Of a stretch of DNA of 64,000 nucleotides, positions 15,932-23,790 are shown piece by piece. Each line of letters starts with the position of its first letter. Position 1 is the stretch's first letter. Where the stretch lies: NCBI RefSeq assembly GCF_002245695.1, contig NZ_NOII01000011.1:186001-250000 (forward strand), given 5' to 3'. This DNA comes from Fictibacillus aquaticus (lineage in GTDB: Bacteria; Bacillota; Bacilli; Bacillales; Fictibacillaceae). The notes beneath the pieces were generated by a model, which saw only the letters and a program-made list of their open reading frames with translations, made no database searches and was not told the origin of the DNA. The translations under genes were made by a program, and so were the position numbers.

Positions 15932-17330
15932 AAATCATTTTTGAATTAATTCCGTATTTTTTTAGCCTCCGTACAACTGTCGGCTGGCTCATCCCTAGGT
16001 ATTCAGCCATTTCATAGGTTGATCGACATTCACGAAAAGCACGGATCAGCCAGCTTTTTTCAACGATTTCTAATGATTCTTGTAAGGTTGCTCCACTTTG
16101 CGGAAGTTCTTCCGGCAGCTGGCTGCTGAATTTTTCATTCTGTGATAGAGGAAGGTGGCCGCTTGTAATCAAGCTGTTTTCGAGCGTTACGACAAGCCGT
16201 TCTACAAGATTCTCGAGTTCCCGTACGTTTCCTGGCCAGCTGTAATTTAAGAAAGTCTCTACAGCAGATGCGTGAAAGGTCTTACCGCTCCCATACTTTT
16301 CATTAAACTTCTCCAAGAAAAAGTTCATCAGCTGAAGGATGTCTTCCTTCCGTTCCCGCAGCGGCGGAATCGCGATCGGCACAACATTCAAGCGGTAATA
16401 CAAATCATCACGGAATGCCCCTTGCTTCACCATGGACTCTAGGTTTCGGTTGGTAGCCGCCACAAGTCTAAAGTCAACCGAACGGCTTTTGCTTCCGCCC
16501 ATACGTGTCACTTTCTTTTCCTGCAGCACTTTTAATAGCTTGACTTGTATGGACAACGGCAGTTCGCCGACCTCATCAAGAAAAAGGGTTCCCTTGTCTG
16601 CCAGCTCGACCAGCCCCGTCTTCCCCTTGCTGCTCGCTCCTGTAAATGCACCAGGCTCGTATCCAAACATTTCAGATTCGAAAAGTGCGTGCGGAATTGC
16701 TCCGCAGTTCACTTCAATAAGCGGTGCATTTTTGCGGCTGCTGCCATAGTGCAGTGCTCTGGCAAACACCGTTTTTCCTGTTCCAGACTCTCCCTCCAGC
16801 ACAACCGACGCATCACTGTTAGCAACACGGTTCACCAGCTCCCAGACGTTCTGCATCTTCTTGCTTTTTATTACGATACCGTCTGCCGTTATATTTTGAT
16901 CACGAAGCTGCTGCATCTCGGACTCATACCGCCTCATCTTCTCCTGCAGCTTTTCGTACTGCGCCTTCAGCTCTTCTATCTCTGTCATATCATGAGAAAA
17001 GCTGATCACACGGATTATGTTGTTCTCATTATCAAAAAGCGGAAATCCCTGCGTCATGATGACTTTCCCGGTACCCGTCTCCTGCATGAAACGGACAGGA
17101 GCCTTGGTCTGGATCACCCTCAGCGTGACAGAAGGATTGAAAATCTTTTCCATCTCCAAATCTTGAACAGACCGGCCGACTAGCTTTTCAGACGATATGC
17201 CATACATCTCCTGACTGTTCTTTACTGCACGAAGAATGATTCCATCGCCATCCGCGATGATGATATTCTCACTCGATGCGTTGATAATTCCTTCAATTTC
17301 AAGCTCCAGCAGTTCCAGAGGGCTTAGCAA
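15930..17330 (-). CDS. gabR: Sigma-54-dependent activator (PAS-AAA-HTH) of the GABA cluster
   Basis: The 466-residue protein has an N-terminal PAS domain (residues about 10-115), a coiled-coil linker, an AAA+ domain and a C-terminal HTH. The AAA+ domain shows Walker A GESGTGKT, the sigma-54 contact loop GAFTGA, Walker B GTLFLDEVGELPL and the Arg-finger region PLRERKEDI; the HTH reads AEYLGMSQPTVVRRLKKYGI. This matches the activators of gab clusters in the B. cereus group. A small ligand, possibly GABA or succinate semialdehyde, is likely sensed by the PAS domain. The start appears to be TTG 17330 with a weak ribosome site. Do not confuse it with the MocR-type GabR of B. subtilis. Confidence 0.85.
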   Translation of the reverse strand: MLSPLELLELEIEGIINASSENIIIADGDGIILRAVKNSQEMYGISSEKLVGRSVQDLEMEKIFNPSVTLRVIQTKAPVRFMQETGTGKVIMTQGFPLFDNENNIIRVISFSHDMTEIEELKAQYEKLQEKMRRYESEMQQLRDQNITADGIVIKSKKMQNVWELVNRVANSDASVVLEGESGTGKTVFARALHYGSSRKNAPLIEVNCGAIPHALFESEMFGYEPGAFTGASSKGKTGLVELADKGTLFLDEVGELPLSIQVKLLKVLQEKKVTRMGGSKSRSVDFRLVAATNRNLESMVKQGAFRDDLYYRLNVVPIAIPPLRERKEDILQLMNFFLEKFNEKYGSGKTFHASAVETFLNYSWPGNVRELENLVERLVVTLENSLITSGHLPLSQNEKFSSQLPEELPQSGATLQESLEIVEKSWLIRAFRECRSTYEMAEYLGMSQPTVVRRLKKYGINSKMI

Positions 17331-17423
17331 CTACAACACCACTTTCTAACTTATATAAATATTTCGAATAATTATAACATAAGGCTGTTTTAGTGAACTA
17401 TTTTGTAGTTAAAGAAATCGGAG

Positions 17424-17557
17424 AAGGGTTGATTTCCGTTTCAGGTGCACGCTTTCCGCGGGGCAGGCGGTGAGCCACTCGCCGCTACGCGCCATTGAGT
17501 GTCTCACCTGACCGCTTGTCCCGCTGGAGTCGGCACCTTCCACTCCAATCAACTTTT
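17424..17557. repeat. GC-rich Bacillaceae-type interspersed repeat
   Basis: The ends form imperfect inverted repeats: GTTGATT...GGTGC near the left end, and their complements GCACC...AATCAAC near the right. The interior has CTTTCCGCGGGG and CCCGCTGGAGTC. I recognise this pattern from intergenic regions of many Bacillaceae genomes, where it occurs in many copies; only one copy is in this window. Confidence 0.65.
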
Positions 17558-17722
17558 CAATGATGAATTCAAGAAGATCAAGCGAAAGAATCAGCCAAAA
17601 AATTAACTATTCTTCATGGACTAGGTCTTGGAGTTTTTAGAGACAAAGCTGTTGTACTTTCTTACAAAAAACCTTTCAAAAGAAGAAATCTTCTAGAAAG
17701 CACTACAATATTAGTAAGCAAA

Positions 17723-17737
17723 GGGTACCGTACCCCC
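17723..17737. repeat. Orphan right arm of a GTAC hairpin
   Basis: GGGTACCGTACCCCC stands alone. No left arm is present 69 bases upstream or nearby. It is probably a decayed or partly deleted copy. Confidence 0.8.
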
Positions 17738-17752
17738 ATTATGTAAACGAAC

Positions 17753-17804
17753 AAAATAAGGGCGTCGATTCTATGTGTATTGTACATAGCCGACGCCCTA
17801 TTTT
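17753..17804 (-). terminator. Terminator-like hairpin with no adjacent CDS
   Basis: AAAATAAGGGCGTCG and CGACGCCCTATTTT form a stem of about 14 pairs, with an inner CTATGT/ACATAG hairpin. On the minus strand it is followed by TTATTTTGTTCG. It lies downstream of the tandem RNA-like elements, with no coding gene between. Confidence 0.7.
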
Positions 17805-17928
17805 GATTCTTCCATATTCACTTATACGTTCTTTCCTTTCTTACTGTTACACATGCACTTGCATTTAATTAACTGACAAGCATTTAATCATTTGCTTGCA
17901 TTTTTACAGTTTATTGTCCTTTTTTTCA

Positions 17929-18035
17929 GTCCCCGCATACACACATGCTGCGAAAATAGTTTTCACCGGCTATTTCCATCTGCAACACGATCAATAGTAT
18001 GCTTCGCTCACCAGCGTCATTGGAATCATCTCCCT
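17929..18035 (-). ncRNA. Candidate structured RNA element, copy A
   Basis: This is one of two tandem copies of about 107 bp. Read on the minus strand it holds AGCGAAGCATAC, an inner stem CGTGTTGC/GCAGCATG, an apical stem GAAATAG/CTATTTTC with a one-base bulge, loop GTGAAAA, then GTATGCGGGGAC. The outer stem GCATAC/GTATGC closes the hairpin. I recognise no known RNA class. The strand is inferred from the downstream terminator. Confidence 0.55.
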
Positions 18036-18068
18036 TATATTGATAAGTTAAATGATCTTACACGCGTG

Positions 18069-18175
18069 GTCCCCGCATATCCACACATCTCGTAACCGGT
18101 TTTCACAGACCGTTTACTAGCTGGATGTGATTATAATATGCTTCGCTTGCCTATTTCACTGGAATCACGCCTTCC
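18069..18175 (-). ncRNA. Candidate structured RNA element, copy B
   Basis: The second copy keeps the same fold with different bases: outer stem GCATAT/ATATGC, middle stem CACATC/GATGTG, apical stem AACGGT/ACCGGTT with the same one-base bulge, loop GTGAAAA. It also keeps AGCGAAGC and TATGCGGGGAC. It lies 33 bases upstream of copy A on the minus strand. No open frame explains the conservation. Confidence 0.55.
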
Positions 18176-18360
18176 TTTTTAAGAATGGGTGTTTCTTTGT
18201 TTCGTTAAGGATATATTAACTCAAAGTAAATATTATTAAAATATTCAGAATTATTAATTTATAGTCATTTCAGGTGATTTTTAAAGGATTATCTCTATCA
18301 ATCTATCTTTTTCCCACAATTTCTTTCTATTTCTTGTTATTTCAACATTTTAAATAATAA

Positions 18361-18426
18361 GGGGTACGGTACCATTCCCTATAAACCGCGCAGCGATGCG
18401 GTCTGAGAGGAATAGTACCGTACCCC
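18361..18426. repeat. Long GTAC hairpin, copy 5 (66 bp)
   Basis: GGGGTACGGTACCATTCC pairs with GGAATAGTACCGTACCCC with one G-T pair, and CCGC/GCGG forms the core. It lies 14 bases after the end of the ATP-grasp gene, between it and the RNA-like elements. Confidence 0.88.
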
Positions 18427-18439
18427 GCAAGCAAAAAAA

Positions 18440-19675
18440 TTATTTTCCTGCCGGCAAAAAATAAGAAAGATTATCGGTAATGCGGCTGCCAACTCTGAAT
18501 CCGAAGGCGCTCGCACTGCCGTTAATAACAAATATCCCTGTCATGATATGACCTTCTTTTTCTCCGTTTTCGGTCATAAAATGTGTTTTTGGCAGCTGGG
18601 CATATTTTTGATACACATAAAGATATTCTTTATAGCTTTTATTTTTATCCTCATCCACCAGCGTACCTGTTCCGTCGAAGATCTCCACCGTATCTCCTTC
18701 GCGACCGAAAACTGGCTTCTTAACATAACTCTCTCCTTTTGCAATAAACACATCTGGCTCTAAGTACGTCGGCAAGAAACACTGCTTTATCCAATCATGC
18801 TCTTCATCTGTAAAAAAAGGCGACTTTTCCTCATGCAGTCCCCAAATGACAGCCATGACCGCTTTGCTTTGCAAAAGAAACGCAGACGGCGGGTTCACAA
18901 CCGCAAGCTTCTTTTCTATAACAAGCTCCATTAGCTGCAGTCCAACGTCCTCTCCGCTTTCGGGATCCACATCCTTAATCAGCGACTCCACCGGGAACGT
19001 CTGCCTGTACAGCACGTCAATCTTGCGTCCTTCCCCATCAAACAGGCCTTCACCTGAAATTATCTGCAACTCTTTTAGCGGAACATACTTTGACGGTACA
19101 CCCGCAAGTTCTTTTAAATATAAGACTGTATTGCGGTCTTCCTCATTATCCTCATGCGATGTGAATACAATGTAAGGCGCATGTGATGTGCCCAGGCTGC
19201 GGTATGCATTCAGCACAGCGGAGCGCACCGCTTTTTTCAGCTGAGCTTCTTCTCCATCGTTTGGATTCTGCAATCCAAACTCAGCGCACATTTTTCCTGT
19301 CACAGAAAAACATTCATAAATAAATGTCGGTGTGTCGCTGTTAAACTCCATTACTTTTGGAGTACCGTCTAATTCAACCGCATCAAGCCTGCCGATTACG
19401 GTTTTCGGCAGCATACTCCTATGCCGGATATAGCTGAGCGTTTCTGGCGGAAACCCGAGCTGCAGCAGTGTATCATCTTCTACTAAATCCGAAGACAGCA
19501 GCTCATGCGTCTTGAAAAAGATTTTGCCGGCTCGATCTGCAAACTTACGCAATCTGTCCGCAAATTCGTCTGTAACACGGTGTACACCATACAGCGAATA
19601 TTCCTGGCCATACATATCGGCCCAATAATTTGGCATATTTTGAAAAAATGCAGTCCGCTTCGTTTTATAATCCAC
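18440..19675 (-). CDS. Glutathionylspermidine synthase-like ATP-grasp protein (YgiC/YjfC family)
   Basis: The 411-residue product has the GSP_synth preATP-grasp and ATP-grasp domain. MEFNSDTPTFIYE is characteristic, and the C-terminal part holds KPVFGREGDTVEI and HIMTGIFVINGSASAFGFRVG. The E. coli homologues YgiC and YjfC lack the amidase half of GspSA and have unclear substrates, probably an amine-carboxylate ligation. In E. coli yjfC sits beside DUF350 and DUF1190 genes; related genes appear here at 22871-23610. GGAGGAAGAATT precedes the GTG start at 19675. Confidence 0.82.
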   Translation of the reverse strand: MDYKTKRTAFFQNMPNYWADMYGQEYSLYGVHRVTDEFADRLRKFADRAGKIFFKTHELLSSDLVEDDTLLQLGFPPETLSYIRHRSMLPKTVIGRLDAVELDGTPKVMEFNSDTPTFIYECFSVTGKMCAEFGLQNPNDGEEAQLKKAVRSAVLNAYRSLGTSHAPYIVFTSHEDNEEDRNTVLYLKELAGVPSKYVPLKELQIISGEGLFDGEGRKIDVLYRQTFPVESLIKDVDPESGEDVGLQLMELVIEKKLAVVNPPSAFLLQSKAVMAVIWGLHEEKSPFFTDEEHDWIKQCFLPTYLEPDVFIAKGESYVKKPVFGREGDTVEIFDGTGTLVDEDKNKSYKEYLYVYQKYAQLPKTHFMTENGEKEGHIMTGIFVINGSASAFGFRVGSRITDNLSYFLPAGK

Positions 19676-19731
19676 AATTCTTCCTCCGCACTGGTATGAT
19701 AGATTTAGTATACCTCAGGGAGGGCAAGACA

Positions 19732-20181
19732 TTGAAGCTAACGTATTACATACAGCGCGGTGACAATTACGAAGGATTTTTAACTTACTCCGTTCCAGAA
19801 AATTTGAACGAAGATGAAGTGTACGCAAGACAGCTCTGCGAGTACTTTGTTGTAAAAGGAAAGGAATACAAGCTGCTCTCTAACGAAATGGCAGGTAAAG
19901 AAGAGGTTCTCGTCGTAGAAGAAAAAGGAGATGCTCGACGTTTCAGCGATGAAAAAAATTATAAAGGGCAAGGAGTCCATATTGAGTTCCGTGAGTACCG
20001 TGAATCGGGCGATATGCGGCTGATCCGCGCGATGCCGCTGGCTACACATTGGGAGGTCATCCGCTACCTGTTAAAAGATGTGATCGACATTCCTGAAATC
20101 GGGCAATTTTTGCGTGATTCTACTGAGATTGATGAAGACCGCGGGGTTTATGTCATTTATCTTGGGAAGATGGTGCTTTAA
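19732..20181 (+). CDS. Conserved hypothetical protein, 149 residues
   Basis: I do not recognise a family. The protein is soluble, acidic and rich in beta-strand patterns (KLTYYIQRGDNYEGFLTYSV, GVHIEFREYRESGDMRLIRAM), ending in YVIYLGKMVL. AGGGAGG lies eight bases before the TTG at 19732, which fits better than the ATG at 19696, and that ATG lies inside a good -10 box (TATGAT). The gene is divergent from the ATP-grasp gene and shares its promoter region, which suggests but does not prove a link. Confidence 0.65.
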   Translation: MKLTYYIQRGDNYEGFLTYSVPENLNEDEVYARQLCEYFVVKGKEYKLLSNEMAGKEEVLVVEEKGDARRFSDEKNYKGQGVHIEFREYRESGDMRLIRAMPLATHWEVIRYLLKDVIDIPEIGQFLRDSTEIDEDRGVYVIYLGKMVL

Positions 20182-20258
20182 AGGTTTATGACTGGCTTGC
20201 GGGTCGGTGGTTTCTGCACGCTGACCAGCGAACCGCACATCAGAAAGGAGCTCTTCAT

Positions 20259-20783
20259 ATGAATTTTAACCTTAATGAGGCAGTTGAGGTTCTAGAACGC
20301 ACGCCACAGACGCTTGAGTACTTCCTTTCCGGCCTCTCAAAGTGCTGGCTGCAATCAAACGAAGGCGAGGGTACGTGGAACGCTGTTGAAGTAATCGATC
20401 ATTTAATAGAATGTGAGAAAACGAACTTTCTGCCGCGGATCGAATCCATCTTGGAGGAAGGCGGTCCTAAGCCATTTCCATCATTTGACCGCTTTGCTCA
20501 CTTGAATCAAGAATCAGAGGCTTCTCTTGCACAGAGACTTGCTGAATTTAAAAGCTTGCGAGCATCCAATCTAGATAAGCTTCAACTCCTCATCAATCCA
20601 CAAATCCATCTTGAACAAACAGGATTGCACCCTGAATTTGGCGAAGTAAAACTGCGGGAACTGCTCTCGACATGGGTCGCTCACGATTTAACCCATATAT
20701 CGCAGATTACTAGAGTAATGGCGGAAAGATACCGGTCAGATGTCGGTCCATGGAGTGCGTATTTGAGTATTTTAAGGAAATAA
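20259..20783 (+). CDS. DinB/YfiT-like four-helix protein
   Basis: The 174-residue protein is a DinB superfamily four-helix bundle. WNAVEVIDHLIECEKTNFLPRI holds the first metal His, and VAHDLTHISQITRVMAERY holds the HxxxH pair, so all three metal-binding His are present. Members include thiol-S-transferases such as bacillithiol transferases. The exact substrate is unknown. AAAGGAG precedes ATG 20259, and the YdeI-like gene follows 31 bases later. Confidence 0.82.
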   Translation: MNFNLNEAVEVLERTPQTLEYFLSGLSKCWLQSNEGEGTWNAVEVIDHLIECEKTNFLPRIESILEEGGPKPFPSFDRFAHLNQESEASLAQRLAEFKSLRASNLDKLQLLINPQIHLEQTGLHPEFGEVKLRELLSTWVAHDLTHISQITRVMAERYRSDVGPWSAYLSILRK

Positions 20784-20814
20784 CATTCAGTTTGAGGCAA
20801 AGGGGTGCTTTTAG

Positions 20815-21456
20815 ATGAATCCTAAGGTTGATGAATTTTTAGCAAAAGCTGAAAAATGGAAGGCAGAGTTTGAGAAGCTGAGAAATATCGTTCTTGACTG
20901 TGAGCTGACCGAAGATTTTAAGTGGATGCATCCTTGCTATACATATAATAAAAAAAACGTCGTCTTAATACATGGATTTAAAGAATATTGTGCTCTTCTT
21001 TTTCACAAGGGCGCCTTGTTAAAGGATGAACAGGGGATTCTCATCCAGCAAACTGAGAATGTACAGGCTGCACGCCAGATTCGGTTCACCAATCTTCAAG
21101 AAATCGTTGAAATGGAAGATATACTGATAACTTATATTAATGAAGCCATTGAGGTTGAAAAAGCCGGTTTAAAGGTGGCTGTTCAAAAGAATAATGCAGA
21201 ACTCACCATTCCGGAAGAGCTTCAAAATAAGTTCGGTGATACACCTGCGTTGAAAACAGCTTTTGAAGCGTTGACACCCGGTCGTCAAAAAGCTTACGCC
21301 CGCTTTTTTTCAGAACCAAAGCAATCCAAAACCCGAGTAACAAGGATTGAAAAGTACACGGCGCAAATTCTCGATGGTAAAGGTCTAAACGACTGCACCT
21401 GCGGCCTTTCTCAAAGAATGCCAAACTGTGACGGATCGCACAAAGCCATTACATAA
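20815..21456 (+). CDS. YdeI family protein (DUF1801 plus OmdA) with CDGSH-like C-terminus
   Basis: The 213-residue protein has an N-terminal DUF1801 domain (residues about 1-120; FKWMHPCYTYNKKNVVLI) and an OmdA-type helical domain (LTPGRQKAYARFFSEPKQSKTR). It ends in CTCGLSQRMPNCDGSH. That ending matches the CDGSH iron-sulfur pattern exactly (C-x-C-x2-S-x3-P-x-C-D-G-S-H), so a 2Fe-2S cluster or a zinc site is possible. B. subtilis YdeI has the same overall type. Its function is unknown. AAAGGGG precedes ATG 20815. Confidence 0.8.
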   Translation: MNPKVDEFLAKAEKWKAEFEKLRNIVLDCELTEDFKWMHPCYTYNKKNVVLIHGFKEYCALLFHKGALLKDEQGILIQQTENVQAARQIRFTNLQEIVEMEDILITYINEAIEVEKAGLKVAVQKNNAELTIPEELQNKFGDTPALKTAFEALTPGRQKAYARFFSEPKQSKTRVTRIEKYTAQILDGKGLNDCTCGLSQRMPNCDGSHKAIT

Positions 21457-21462
21457 AAAAAT

Positions 21463-21486
21463 GGCCAGATCAAATTGATCTGGCCG
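21463..21486. terminator. Bidirectional terminator between convergent genes
   Basis: GGCCAGATCAA and TTGATCTGGCC form a perfect 11-pair inverted repeat, with A-run on the left and TTAATT on the right. Confidence 0.8.
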
Positions 21487-21912
21487 TTAATTCCCCGGAT
21501 AAGTCGCTTTCAAAAATGCAATTGATTGCGTGATCAGTGCCTTTAACACTTCCACATCAATATCCGCCATTTTATTAACATACACACAAGCCTTCCCTGA
21601 CGTGTGTTTGCCGAACTTGTTTAACAGTTCCTCTCGATTAGGGTCACCAGGTGCAAAATATATACTGATCTTCGCTTTTCGCGGGGAGAAGCCCACTAAT
21701 GGCGCATCACCTTCATGGCCGGAATCGTACTTGTAGTGATAAGAACCGAATCCGATGATGCTTGGCCCCCACATTTTCGCCTCATAGCCAGTCGTCTCAG
21801 TAAAAATGTCCAGCAGCTTGTACGCATCTTCCTTCTTCTTTTCGCTTTCCACCTGTTCAATAAACTCGATTACACTTTGATCCGTCTCTTTTGTTTTCAG
21901 TTCGTATGCCAC
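21487..21912 (-). CDS. DUF1801 domain protein
   Basis: The 141-residue protein is a DUF1801 domain: AYKLLDIFTETTGYEAKMWGPSIIGFGSYHYKY and LVGFSPRKAKISIYF are typical of the YdhG-like group. The fold is related to the N-terminal part of the YdeI-like neighbour at 20815, so the two convergent genes are distant relatives. The role is unknown. GTG 21912 is preceded by TAGGAGTG. Confidence 0.78.
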   Translation of the reverse strand: MAYELKTKETDQSVIEFIEQVESEKKKEDAYKLLDIFTETTGYEAKMWGPSIIGFGSYHYKYDSGHEGDAPLVGFSPRKAKISIYFAPGDPNREELLNKFGKHTSGKACVYVNKMADIDVEVLKALITQSIAFLKATYPGN

Positions 21913-21923
21913 TTAGAACACTC

Positions 21924-22235
21924 CTAACTTTTTGGAAGGACTCCGTTTGTCATCTTTTTTAATAAAAAAGGTAAAATATAACCGCAAAACATCAGTGTAA
22001 AACAAATTGTTACAAATTGAACCGTTACTTCTAGGAATCTATTAGAAACAAAACCTGAAATCCAATTTCCTCCGTAGTAAATTGAAACAAACGCCAGCAT
22101 GATAGCAGCCAGATAAGAAACACCCGTGCCTAAAAGCTGAAGTATTGTCAGTTCCTTCAACAGATTTCTGTTTTTTACTATATTGTAAACGACAACGATA
22201 ATGAACAGAGTTAAGAACACTAAATCCTTAGTCAC
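21924..22235 (-). CDS. Small membrane protein of unknown function
   Basis: This is about 103 residues with three predicted helices (LVFLTLFIIVVVYNIV, AIMLAFVSIYYGGNWI, VTICFTLMFCGYILPFLL). AAGGAG lies before the GTG at 22235, which is preferred over the longer open frame. It follows the lipoprotein gene by 13 bases, so the two probably share a transcript. I recognise no family. Confidence 0.6.
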   Translation of the reverse strand: MTKDLVFLTLFIIVVVYNIVKNRNLLKELTILQLLGTGVSYLAAIMLAFVSIYYGGNWISGFVSNRFLEVTVQFVTICFTLMFCGYILPFLLKKMTNGVLPKS

Positions 22236-22248
22236 AGAAAAGCACTCC

Positions 22249-22761
22249 TTATTTCGCCTTTTCTTCAGCATCCCTAAAGGCTTTAGGTGTACCTAAAAAG
22301 GCCAGCATTGTACTTATTTCTTTTCCGTCTTGATCTTTGCAGCTCTCCAAAAACACGCTTCCGCCTCGGATACTCATATACCCGCACGTAAACTCACCTT
22401 TAGGAGTACCTTTATAGCCTTCATACTCATTTTTAAATGTGAAAACTTTCCCATCATAATTCAATGTATTCTGTGCTAGCTCCTGCTTTTGGCTGTTAAA
22501 AATTGAGATGGTTACAGGGTCAGCCTTTTCACCTGCGTCGCTCTTCTTTTCCAGCTGGATGAGTTTATCGAGGTTGTGAAGCTGCACTTTTCCTTGATGA
22601 ACCAGATCTTCAAACGTGTCTCCAAGATGCACGGCCACGACATGACCATCCTTAATCGCCTTCGTTTCAACAGCCTTCTCGCTTCCTTTGCCAGTGTCAT
22701 CGGAACAGGCTGCACCCATCAAAACAAAAGCTAGAATGCCTATCTTTAGAATTTTCTTCAA
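22249..22761 (-). CDS. Putative lipoprotein, possibly DUF4362-like
   Basis: The 170-residue protein has a lipoprotein signal (ILAFVLMGAACSDD) with lipobox Cys at residue 19. The mature part contains GKVQLHNLDKLIQLEKKSDAG and VTISIFNSQKQELAQNTLNYDGKVFTF, which reminds me of DUF4362 proteins; this is a weak match. The start is TTG 22761. It is followed by a small membrane protein gene. Confidence 0.6.
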   Translation of the reverse strand: MKKILKIGILAFVLMGAACSDDTGKGSEKAVETKAIKDGHVVAVHLGDTFEDLVHQGKVQLHNLDKLIQLEKKSDAGEKADPVTISIFNSQKQELAQNTLNYDGKVFTFKNEYEGYKGTPKGEFTCGYMSIRGGSVFLESCKDQDGKEISTMLAFLGTPKAFRDAEEKAK

Positions 22762-22833
22762 AGCCTTTCCCCCTCACTTAATCTTTTTTCCATATTTTAC
22801 ATATAAAACCCTTTTATTCTATAAAATAAAAAA

Positions 22834-22858
22834 ACTCACAGACTTAGCGTCTATGAGT
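22834..22858 (-). terminator. Terminator of the DUF350 gene
   Basis: ACTCACAGAC and GTCTATGAGT form a stem with one mismatch; TTTTTTTATTTT follows on the minus strand. Confidence 0.75.
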
Positions 22859-22870
22859 CAATTTCTATCA

Positions 22871-23266
22871 TTAATACGTCAAACACTGCGCAATTACCCA
22901 ACCCACTGAAAGGCTGAGAAGGAGCAGGATTACGCCGACTGCGACGTTGTTTTCTTCTACCGCTTTGGAAATCTTGATGCGAAGAATAAGTACCTCTGCT
23001 ATGTAAAACGCGATAACCTGTGCCACGATTCCGATCGCGCCCCAGATGAGCATGTCAACGATGTTCACTGAGTTTGCGATAGACGAGCCGATTACGAAAG
23101 CGAGACCGAAAAGACGTCCGCCGATAGAGAGTGCCGCAGCTGTGTTTCCCTTGCTGATGAGCTTTAATTCTTTTACTTTTGTTGTCATCTCGAACATGAC
23201 AAATCCAACCATCAAAAGGCCGAGGCCTGTTGCAGCATACAATAAGAAATTAAGTACGAGTTCCAT
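22871..23266 (-). CDS. DUF350 family membrane protein
   Basis: The 131-residue protein has four predicted helices in two similar halves, as in DUF350 (YjfL/YshE type). Typical stretches are GLGLLMVGFVMFEMTTKVKE and GGRLFGLAFVIGSSIANS. In E. coli the DUF350 protein YjfL is encoded beside a DUF1190 lipoprotein and a GSP-synthase-like enzyme. The small lipoprotein gene lies immediately upstream here, so the membrane part of that arrangement seems conserved. Confidence 0.82.
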   Translation of the reverse strand: MELVLNFLLYAATGLGLLMVGFVMFEMTTKVKELKLISKGNTAAALSIGGRLFGLAFVIGSSIANSVNIVDMLIWGAIGIVAQVIAFYIAEVLILRIKISKAVEENNVAVGVILLLLSLSVGWVIAQCLTY

Positions 23267-23292
23267 TATTCATCCACACCCTTTTTATAAAA

Positions 23293-23610
23293 TTATCCGC
23301 CAAAACCGCCGCTGCTGCTGCCAAAGCCTTTTCCGCCTTTGAAGCTTGAACTGCTTTTGTATTTCTTGTATTTCGAGCTTTTGTGAAGGCTGTTCGTGTC
23401 TCTGTAATACGTCCCGTTGTAAAAGTAGTAGCCAAAATAGCGGGAATTTGTATCATCACACTCATAAACCCCTTCACTGTCATCCCAATCCCAGTCACTG
23501 CACTCACTGTCCGTCGGCTCTGGCGGCAGCTCTTCGTCTGAGCATGCCGTAAGTCCGGCAACGAGCGAGATGGAAGAAAGACCAGCTAAAAGCTTTTTCG
23601 TCTTGTTCAT
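23293..23610 (-). CDS. Small aromatic/Gly-rich lipoprotein
   Basis: The 105-residue product has a lipoprotein signal (SLVAGLTACSDEE) and a short acidic domain with two further Cys (SECSDWDWDDSEGVYECDD). A Tyr-rich segment YFGYYFYNGTYY and a Lys/Ser/Gly tail follow. Similar Bacillus proteins are often labelled aminotransferase YhxA, which is clearly wrong for this composition. It precedes the DUF350 gene by 26 bases and is probably cotranscribed. GAGGGGTG lies before ATG 23610. Confidence 0.7.
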   Translation of the reverse strand: MNKTKKLLAGLSSISLVAGLTACSDEELPPEPTDSECSDWDWDDSEGVYECDDTNSRYFGYYFYNGTYYRDTNSLHKSSKYKKYKSSSSFKGGKGFGSSSGGFGG

Positions 23611-23755
23611 GTTTTCACCCCTCGATACCTAATTATATAGAAAAAAGCGAAGCAAAAAACCATTTTTTCCAAATTCCGTCTTAATTTAAATATACGATGT
23701 CAGCACAAAGGATAATACGAGAGAAGGACCTAAAAGATTCAGCATAAAAAAAAAC

Positions 23756-23777
23756 GGCCGCCAAAATGATGGCGGCC
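23756..23777 (-). terminator. Terminator of the DUF4173 gene
   Basis: GGCCGCC and GGCGGCC form a GC-rich stem with an eight-base loop; a run of T follows on the minus strand. Confidence 0.85.
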
Positions 23778-23790
23778 CTCTTTCTTTCTC

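Noticed and set aside
16545-17183. 212-codon plus-strand open frame inside the sigma-54 activator gene
   Set aside because: Antisense shadow; no start signals and no family.
19630-19731. Longer N-terminus for the 149-residue protein
   Set aside because: The upstream part overlaps the divergent gene and its promoter; AGGGAGG fits the TTG at 19732.
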